From assembly GCA_033026295.1 (NCBI GenBank), contig CM065173.1, positions 2,170,001 to 2,234,000 on the forward strand: a stretch of DNA of 64,000 bases. Reading direction: 5' to 3'. Positions 56,359-64,000 of the stretch are shown in pieces. The translations under genes were made by a program, and so were the position numbers. Under the pieces are notes generated by a model that saw only the letters and a program-made list of their open reading frames with translations, did not search any database and was not told the origin of the DNA. Positions within the stretch are counted from its first letter, which is position 1; each line of letters starts with the position of its first letter. The DNA is from Channa striata. Its lineage: Eukaryota; Chordata; Actinopteri; Anabantiformes; Channidae.

Positions 56359-57705
56359 AGTATCCAAATACAACAGACTAGAACATGTGGCTGAACATTG
56401 TTTCCTCCTGTCGTCCTTCGAAACACTGACCTCTGTCAAACTGAACTGCACGATGCCCTGAACCCTCACCTCCTCGCTCCCTCACAAGCGACTTGACCTA
56501 ACAGACTGATGGCGTTTTCTTTGTTGTGGGTGCCTAAAGTGTTCATGTGTGGGCAGCTGTACATGTCGGTTGTCATTTTGTACAGATTGTGTCTTTATCT
56601 GTCATGTCAAGCTTTTTTTTTGTTTTGTTTTGCATTTGCTGAGCCCTGCCTTCTGTGTTTGCAGATATAGTTAAAACAAGTTTCAGGGGGAGCTGCTGCT
56701 TCCTAACAGGTACTCAATCAGACCAGTTGTGTCCACATTGTCCACACATTTCAAAAAACAAAACTGAACCTTTCTTTTGCATGAGTTGTGTAATCTGCAG
56801 TGTGTGTTTGTGTGTGTATGTGTACAGTTGCATATTTCAACAGTCAAAATAGCGCAGAACTCCCCAGTTTCTCAGTCGTGTGAACACTTGAGTCACAAAC
56901 ACTGACAGGTTTGCAGAGGAGGTGCAGGTTCAGCTTTCAGCTCTGTAAAAAGACAGTGACCGCTTTCATAATGCAGGACTCTTTGTCTCTCTTTCAGAAA
57001 CAGTGTTAAAATTTTGATCTAACAGAAAGCCAAAGTCCAGTTGCTCTGTGGTACTGCTGTCTGTTCTATTAAGGGCAACACACACCTGGGGTATCAGCTG
57101 GTCGGGATGGAGCCCTGTCCATTTCTCTCAAAAAAGCAGCAGTTCATTGTCCTTGGCTGCTTATTTTGTCTGCATGATGTGTTCAGTGTGTGCTGCATCA
57201 CATTGGCTATTTTCAAGAAATTGCTGCAGAAAAACGCAGGGGAAAGAACGCAAGCTCTACTTGCTTTTTGTTTCACCTGCTTCTCTCTACAGCCTTCCTC
57301 TTCCTCAGACATTTCTCCATACACTTTATCAAAATTCACATCAACACAGACCACATGAAAACTTGTCCTTAAGTAAAACTACAGAACAATGCAGAGAAGC
57401 AGTACAGTTGTTTTTGTCTTTATTGCATAAACAAATATTCCATTGCAACAAAAGAAAGGTCACTTTATTGCATGGATTTTGCTGCCTTACAATATTCTGA
57501 AATTAGATACATTTTTATTTTACTACCATTTCAGGTGCAGCTGGCTTCCAGTAGGTTTGTGTTTTTAGATTTTGAAGCTAAAAGTAACATGTTTGTGTAA
57601 TATAAAGTTGAAATACACAGGAGTTTTGGTGGCAGAGTTTGAGAGCACAACCTTTTAATTTAACTGAATGTGATTAGTAATAAAGCTGAGACATTACTTT
57701 GCATT
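56359..57705 (+). other. tm9sf2: tm9sf2 3' UTR with poly(A) signal
   Basis: About 1.3 kb of non-coding sequence follows the stop. The first canonical AATAAA is at 57679-57684. No coding similarity was recognised. The end is inferred from this signal alone. Confidence 0.55.
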
Positions 57706-59004
57706 AGCGGTTTAAACACAAAGTGAGGGCAGAAACACAAAGTGAGGGCAGAGCTTGTTGAACTAGTTCACATGGATAGCTTTGTTCCAGACGCTTCAGC
57801 TTTTCAACCTTCTGCTGATTGAAGGTTCTAAACCCCTTTTTCAAAGGTCAAAATGCAAAGTAGAAAATGTAACACATGAGAACGCTGTGAATGAATGCAC
57901 ACGTCATGGAAACATTCTTTAAATGAGTGTGAAAGTGGCCGTGTTTCTTTGTCTAATACATTTTGTTTGTCCTATTTGATCGGTTTTCCCCTCTGCTCTC
58001 TCTGAATCTGTACGAGTTAAACATTTGAGATTTGTGCATAAACATTTATAAAGCAAATTCCGAACAAACCTAGACTCATATGTTATCAATAGCATCAAGT
58101 TCAGCAGTTGTGATTTATTTGATTTAAACCGATTGATCCACAGAGAAATCACCTTTTGTTGATCACTTATACTTAAGCTGACATTGTGTACTTCCACACT
58201 GTCAGAAAGGAGTTTGTCCTGGCCAGTTTTGTTTCTATGTGCACAGTATCCTGAGCTTCACCCCAGTGTAGAATTACTCGACTACACCGATAAGCTTGTG
58301 GCTGCATCATGTTAAATTTTCATGCGAAATGTAGATTGTTTTACCGAATGTAGATTTGTCATTAATGGTAGAACCATTAACAATACTTTGTTCCTTTACA
58401 TCCCTCCTGTGACTGAGGCAGAGATACCTAACGGAGTCATAAGCTACATAGTAAGGCTTTATGCCTCTAAGAGAAATGTCCTCTCACTACATACAGAACA
58501 GAGCCGAGAGACAATCTTTTCAGTCTCATGTTACCAAGGGTACAACGCAACCAAACAGTTCACCACAGGTGACTGTCAGCAAGTGTATATGTATATACAT
58601 ATATATTTATTCTGATCCAAACCAGAGCTGGAACACCTTTATTCAGTTTTGGTTTCGTCGTAAGAGAGAACAGTCGTCCCCATCATCCCACAGGCTGAAG
58701 CGTAATAAAAACCTTCCATTCACATCAGCACCATATATTATAATTTTCAGTCAGACTTATTGTGGAAAAGAAGGAGCACTGTATTATTGGTGTGTCGAGT
58801 TTCAGAGTGCTCATAGAAATCACGAATACAGAGACTGCCTTTCTTCAGACAGCAAAATACACCTGTTTGACATCTTAAACGCAGGAGCTTAATTATGCTC
58901 GTTTAATCATTTTGTGAATGTACGTTTCCTATAAACAAAGCAGAACAGACATGTGGCCATTTAACAGGTGGAATTAATCGGTGCAGAGTTTGTGAGGTTA
59001 AGAG
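57706..59004. other. tm9sf2-pcca tail-to-tail intergenic region
   Basis: About 1.3 kb. The plus strand is open at 58322-58612 (97 codons) and 58461-58889 (143 codons) in overlapping frames. The first reads PPVTEAEIPNGVISYIVRLY, faintly like a fibronectin-III strand, but no family can be named and no splice context supports a gene. Otherwise nothing is recognised. Confidence 0.35.
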
Positions 59005-59369
59005 GAAGCTAGTGAATCCAGCTTTATTGACTAAACATGGACAAAGTGCACACTGAAAATTTTAATAGATTTAGAACAGGAATATGCATGAGGTCTCAGT
59101 TTTTTCCAGTGAGTTTTTGAGAGATACGTACAACACAGGTGAACGGAATCAACTTTTCGGTGCTGAAGAAATCAGCAGCAGCTTAGGTCCTCCCATTGCC
59201 CTGGAGATGCAGCAGACATTCCGTGTGTGGATCTCTAAAAACCTTTGCCCGTTAACCACAACTGCAATGTGCACCTGCCTTGAAAAACAGTCCGTTTCCC
59301 AGTGCGGATGTTTGTCCGCAGACAGAGGAGTAAGCCTCATGTCGCACATCGGTGGGCAGACATCGTCTT
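59005..59369 (-). other. pcca: pcca 3' UTR with poly(A) signal
   Basis: Downstream of the pcca stop on the minus strand, AATAAA is present (complement of TTTATT at 59023-59028), giving a 3' UTR of about 350 bases. The extent is inferred from the signal. Confidence 0.6.
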
Positions 59370-62300
59370 CTATTCAAGCTCGACAAGCAGGTCTCCCTCG
59401 CCCACCGTCTCCCCTGGCTTGCAGTGGACACTTTTAACCTGGAAGACAAACACACACACAAAAACAAATACATGTATGCACGCACACACAGTTTAAACAT
59501 CAAATGACGACAAATGTTCATCTTAACCTGTCTCAGTTACACGTGTCTACTCTTCAATTTGCGGCCAAAAACTGCACCAACCCATTGCTGTGTATTCATT
59601 ATCACTGGTGTCAGTCAACTGACCAACTCATCCATTCAATCTACAAATCCAAGACTGAATCATTTAGTAACTAATCACAGTAGCAGTGAGGGTTCCATTC
59701 TGTTACCTTCGCCTGCTTGGCAGCTGTCAGACTGTTCTGCATTTTCATGGCTTCAATCACACAGATCTCCTGGCCCTCGGCAACCTACAAACACAGAGCA
59801 AAAGTGTGCAAGAATGATGCCATGTACCATTAGAGTTCGTCAGCCTTTTATTTTTAGCCAAGCAGGGTGCCATCAAATGTGCAAAAAACAGACAAGAGTT
59901 TTTTTTCAGAGTTAGAACACTCTGCATATACAGCACTACGCTGCCATTTTACTTGCGCTTAAGAAACCAGGTCACAGATTTCTGATTGCTCACAGATTTC
60001 AGCTGTAAATTGAGAGACAATGCTGCTTTCTGATGTTTTTCCCCACTGTGTTTGAGTGACAGCTGGAGGGCAAGTGGAGAAAAAAAAAGCAACTTCTTAA
60101 GAATTTCTTTAAGGCACTTTGTGTCAGACCTTGATTTTAAAAAATGAGAACTCATCGTTTTCCTTTCACTCAGCTGCATGTTTTTTCATGCACGTGTGGT
60201 GTTGGAGAAAGACACTTGATTACACAGAAATCTACCTGATGACCCTCTTTTTGTAATCCCAAAATTCCCCACATGATTTCAGATTTCAGTTAGGAAATCA
60301 GCTTTCTATATGGAACCAACTAGCAGCAGCAAAAAGGACAAACACTGTTGGATACTGTTGTCTGAATATTGTGTACAAAAAAGCAGTTTTTACAAGTCAT
60401 ACACCGATCAGGCATAGCACTTTGACCATCTGTGCAATTTAATGCATTCCATTACAGTAGCTATACCATAAATTGCACATTTACAAGCTCATAATTTCTC
60501 AGGTTTAAGGTCGAAACTTTCAGAAAGGATGTCAGAAAGTTTACTGGATTGTTTTGAATTGGACAGGTACTCATAATGTTATGAATGTTCGGGCTACAGC
60601 TGAAAATTACTGACCTAAAAGTATAACAAGTACGTCAGTGCACGTTTTAAAAGCGATAACACAGATTATCGAACCTACTGATGGGTAGCTATAATATCTC
60701 TGTATACCACTGAATTTTATCTCATTAATCAGATTCTGTAAAGCAATAAAATGTATTAACGAATAAAGTAAAATATTTGTCTCAGAATTGTACTGAAGAC
60801 AAAGTATGAATCAGCTGAAATTAGAAATACTCACGCAAGTACGGTACTAAAGAAATTTCATTCATTTACTTCGACACTAACATTCTCCAGGCAGCAAAGT
60901 GAGAACCAGTGCAGTTCTGCTCTGCAGGTGGAGAATGACGACAACAGTAACTCCTATAGATTTGGGACATGTTACCGTATCTCCAGGCTTGATGGACACA
61001 GCCACCACTGTGCCTGGCATCGGTGAGCGGAGGATGCTGCTAGTGTCTTCGGGAACTTTCTCCGGCATGTAGGTGTTCAGCTCTGCAGCCAACTTGGACA
61101 AAACCCGAAGCTTAAACTATAGAAACACACACAGTACAGATCTTTTGTATAGGTATAAGTCTTCATCATAGGTTATTTATACTGGAATGAACAAAACCTG
61201 ACCAGGTGAGCGCTGGTTTTACAAATCAGTTAGTTGATAACGGACCAGCCCTGCCACTTGTTTTAAACTCAATTTGTAGATCAGTTTAAAGATTTTGTCA
61301 TGTGTGAAGCCTGTCTGCTACCATGAGGACAGGAGATAAAAAAAAAAACAAAACAAAAAAAAACAAAACAAAAAAAACAATTTGATTGCCATTAGGTGCA
61401 GACATGCATGCTTACCGATGTGCCCAGGTACTGCAGGACTATGTTTCCTGAAGCGTCTCTGGACAAACACTGGAGCAGAAGAGTAGGTACACAGCACAAA
61501 CTGTAAGTGCATATGTGAACTCTACAACAGACCTTTGGTCAAATTTCTTATTTTAATTTACGGTTTTCTCAGCTCCTCCTGTGTGCTTAGTGTGAGAGGA
61601 AACAACCTGAACCTGTGTGTGTGTGTGCTCGTTACCTGTAGCATTCTGTTTGTGCCATTAATAGTGAGTGGCAACAGCGGGGAGGCCAGGTTCCACTTTC
61701 CACTGACCTCCACCTTTCCTCCATCCACCTCCACCTACACAGACAAATATTTTATTTGCTGACCTGATGCTACAATGGCTAAGATTAATTACCAAAACTT
61801 TAGCGTACTACATGTGAATCTTGCCCTGCTGAGTGATCTGCGTTTTATTTTCTGAAAGGTGTGGACGGGTTAATTATACAGTTAATATACAGGAGTTAGA
61901 AAATGAAAGGTATTCCCTTAGTATCTGCACTTATAAATTCACAGAGGAAATACACACAGAAGGAAAGGATCCCGATGAAACAGTGGATGTGGAGTTCTTT
62001 TGAACTGCAGATAAAAATGCTCGCGTCTAACAATGATTCAAAACTAGATAAGGACTCCATAAAAATTCTATGCAATTCCAATTTTAGCCACACACATACT
62101 TCTACTTCACCTGTTAAAGTGCCTGAGCCACCAGGAGAAAATAGAGGTAGTCGTACACTAACTGCAGAGCCGACCAGTGGATTGTCCCGATATTTTTTGA
62201 ATTTTAAAAAGTGGCGATTAGGAGTAATGTCATCTGAGCTGTACTCATTTACTTTAACTTTAGGTTTAAAAAACGGAAACTCTTCAGTGACTGGCACATG

Positions 62301-63978
62301 ATGTTTATTAAGACTCAACATTGGACTTACTGGTTTTAACATTGGACTTGACTTGAGACCAGTTTTTGTTGACTACGGGACTCTGTAGTATTGACTTGAG
62401 ACTTATGACTTGCGAAACAGTAACTTTGTCCCAGCTCTGGTATTGACTGGGAAATGTTAAAAAAAATGTTAACTATGTCGTGTGGATGTTAGGAAAACTG
62501 GGGCTGTTCACATAGATCTGAATGTGCTTCTCTTCTGACAGATTTTCGTTTTCATGGAGTCAGGCCGAATGCTTCATACTCACTTGGTCATTCAGAGAGA
62601 GCATGAATACACAGGAATTACTCACAGTGTAAACATTTCCTGATTTGGTGACGTCTGCAGTGTACCGTCCGTCTCCCAGCTCCACACACAGCTCCCAGTG
62701 GCTACACTCCACAGGGGCGGAGGACACTCTGCAAGACACACACAGTTAGATCATAAAAAGAACAAAGCATCAGACTCGCTTTTTAATGTAGGAGCCATTT
62801 GTTTACCGACCTACAGGTGACATTCTGAATTTACTTGGCTGTGTGATCGTGGAACCACAAAGTGCGCCATCCGCAAGTCCAGGGGAAACGTTAATCATCA
62901 CAGAACTAGGGTAGCAGTGCACTACTTAGTCACTTGTAAAGTGACTGACCAACACCTGATAACAGTCAACACCTGGTGACACACGGAGATCTGCACACTG
63001 CAGCATTTCACTCCCACGAGACAGTGAAACTGTGTATATGGGAATGTTTTGGGGTTTTTGTGCTGTCTGCTTCCCGTGTCGCTCGTGTCCTGTGTCATTA
63101 AATTCAATTTTCAATTCAACTTTGTATATAAAGCGCCAATTTACAACAAGGTCATCTCAAGGCACTTTACTCAATAAAGTCATAAATAAAACCCAACAAA
63201 TCCCCCTTGAGCAGCTATAGGCAACAATGGAGAGAAAAAAACTCTCATTAACGGATGAAACCTCCAGCAGAACCAGGCTCGGGGTGGGCGGACATCTGCC
63301 TTGACCATTTGGGGTGAGTGGAAAGTGGAGATATATATATGTGTGTGTGTGTGTGTGTGTAATCTACGGACACGGACAATCATGGCTGTTTGTTTTACCA
63401 GCTTAGAAATATTGTGTTTGTTGACATTTATGAAGTTAATGATAATCAGGTCAATTTCACGACAAACTTCTGCAGAATACCAGAAAACTCTGGCTGGGCC
63501 TCAGAAGCTAGAGACATCTATTTACCATCTAAAATGGTAAACCATCTCATTACCTTTTGTCACAACTGGGTGATTCTCGACATCCTCACCTCAGGTTGCC
63601 CAGAACCTTCTGTGATCGAAGCTGAGCAGTGATGTAGAGTGCTGCAACGGAGCCTAACAGCTCCCTGCGCCTGTCTACTTCCAGCTGATGGCCCTTAAAG
63701 CCATCCGGGTAAACCTCGGGCAGAAAGTTCGTGCTTATGTCACCAGAGATAAACCGAGGGTGGGTGATTATTTCCCTCAGGAGGGGAATGTTGTGGGTCA
63801 CACCTAAGGAGAAGATTATCAAACTCCATTCCAAAAAGAAAAACAAGCTAATAAATCAAAAAGGACTCAGCTGAAATTCACTAAGAAAATCTGGTTGTGC
63901 ACCTCTGATGACGTAATTATCCAATGCGTCCTCCATCCTGGCAAGGGCTTCAGCTCGTGTAGCGCCATAAGTGACCAA
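59370..63978 (-). CDS. pcca: pcca, propionyl-CoA carboxylase alpha subunit (last 8 coding exons, partial)
   Basis: Biotin-dependent mitochondrial enzyme converting propionyl-CoA to methylmalonyl-CoA; the alpha subunit carries the biotin carboxylase, BT and biotin-carrier domains. Exons in transcript order on the minus strand: 63978-63903, 63803-63590, 62728-62626, 61734-61636, 61469-61416, 61116-60976, 59784-59707, 59438-59370 (834 nt, 277 codons plus TAG). The first reads ALDNYVIRG at the end of the biotin carboxylase domain; the second VYPDGFKGHQL in the BT domain. The sixth has SPMPGTVVAVSIKPGDT and the seventh the biotinylation motif EAMKM, lysine codon at 59743-59745. The last ends DLLVELE. 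All introns are GT-AG on the minus strand and in phase. The 5' two thirds lie beyond the right edge. The gene converges on tm9sf2. Confidence 0.96.
59785..60975. other. pcca intron, nothing recognised
   Basis: AT-rich intron of about 1.2 kb between the two exons of the biotin-carrier domain. No repeat or RNA gene was recognised. Confidence 0.5.
61337..61380. repeat. A-rich AAAAC-type simple repeat
   Basis: Runs of A interrupted by single C, in the pcca intron 35 bases from the nearest exon (61416). On the transcribed minus strand it becomes a T/G tract downstream of that exon's donor. Confidence 0.85.
61735..62625. other. pcca intron with hAT-like repeat fragment
   Basis: At 62300-62450 repeated GACTTGAGAC and GGACTTGACTTG phrases and CCCAGCTCTGG resemble a widespread fish non-autonomous element. 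A 148-codon open frame on the minus strand (61896-62342) borders it and has no recognisable family; I regard it as chance or transposon-derived. Confidence 0.4.
63099..63330 (+). repeat. dispersed repeat with CCTCCAGCAGAACCAGGCTC core
   Basis: Starts TTCAATTCAACTTTGTATAT, then GCGCCAATTTACAACAAGGT, CTTGAGCAGCTATAGGCAAC and ACCTCCAGCAGAACCAGGCT, and ends by a short TG tract at 63340-63360. Same family and orientation as 54921-55250. Lies in a pcca intron (62729-63589). Confidence 0.75.
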
Positions 63979-64000
63979 CTATAAACAGAACCAGACTCAC

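Noticed and set aside
61896..62342. 148-codon minus-strand open frame in a pcca intron, with a 132-codon frame opposite
   Set aside because: It lies inside a well supported intron beside a hAT-like repeat, with no recognisable domain and no splice sites that join it to pcca.
1..64000. tRNA genes, CRISPR arrays, operons or toxin/defence systems
   Set aside because: No tRNA T-arm box of GGTTCGAANC type with a matching A box was seen, no spaced repeat arrays exist, and gene structure is plainly vertebrate with spliced exons.

Overview
The window looks like a percomorph-type teleost fish chromosome segment. It has compact GT-AG introns, CA/TG microsatellites and many decayed fish-type transposons (Tc1-like elements, hAT-like fragments, LINE tails, MITEs). 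The proteins are clear vertebrate orthologues. Three protein-coding genes are readable. All gene models were built by hand from translated exon homology and splice sites; no search was run. Exon numbers prefixed w are window numbers, because the true first exons of piezo1 lie outside.

Layout. (1) 1-5383: no piezo1 exon recognised; dispersed repeats only. (2) 5384-41983, + strand: piezo1, the mechanosensitive cation channel. I resolved 52 consecutive coding exons; phases agree across all of them and give 2,530 codons plus a stop. Only the first ~50-60 residues (normally one or two exons) are missing to the left. A poly(A) signal lies at 42564. (3) 42600-46060: intergenic DNA with retroelement debris and a decayed copy of the tm9sf2 exon 1/intron 1 junction (44318-44455). 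(4) 46191-56358, + strand: complete tm9sf2 in 17 exons and 645 codons, behind a CpG-rich promoter with tandem ETS-type sites; poly(A) signal at 57679. (5) 59370-63978, - strand: the last eight coding exons of pcca (propionyl-CoA carboxylase alpha, C-terminal 277 residues including the biotinyl lysine). It converges tail-to-tail with tm9sf2 and continues off the right edge.

The genes have unrelated jobs: a plasma-membrane force sensor, a Golgi/endosomal nine-pass protein and a mitochondrial carboxylase subunit. Nothing suggests an operon-like or defence system, and I do not think a novel multi-gene system is present. The points worth following up are at smaller scale. Several piezo1 exons have repeats placed right at splice sites: (GT)11 inside an acceptor, CA tracts directly after two donors, (GCT)8 upstream of an acceptor, and a NAGNAG acceptor. 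There is a candidate 66-nt cassette exon, a nearly perfect 41-bp-arm hairpin, the tm9sf2 exon 1 relic, and the piezo1-tm9sf2-pcca linkage itself, which differs from the human arrangement.
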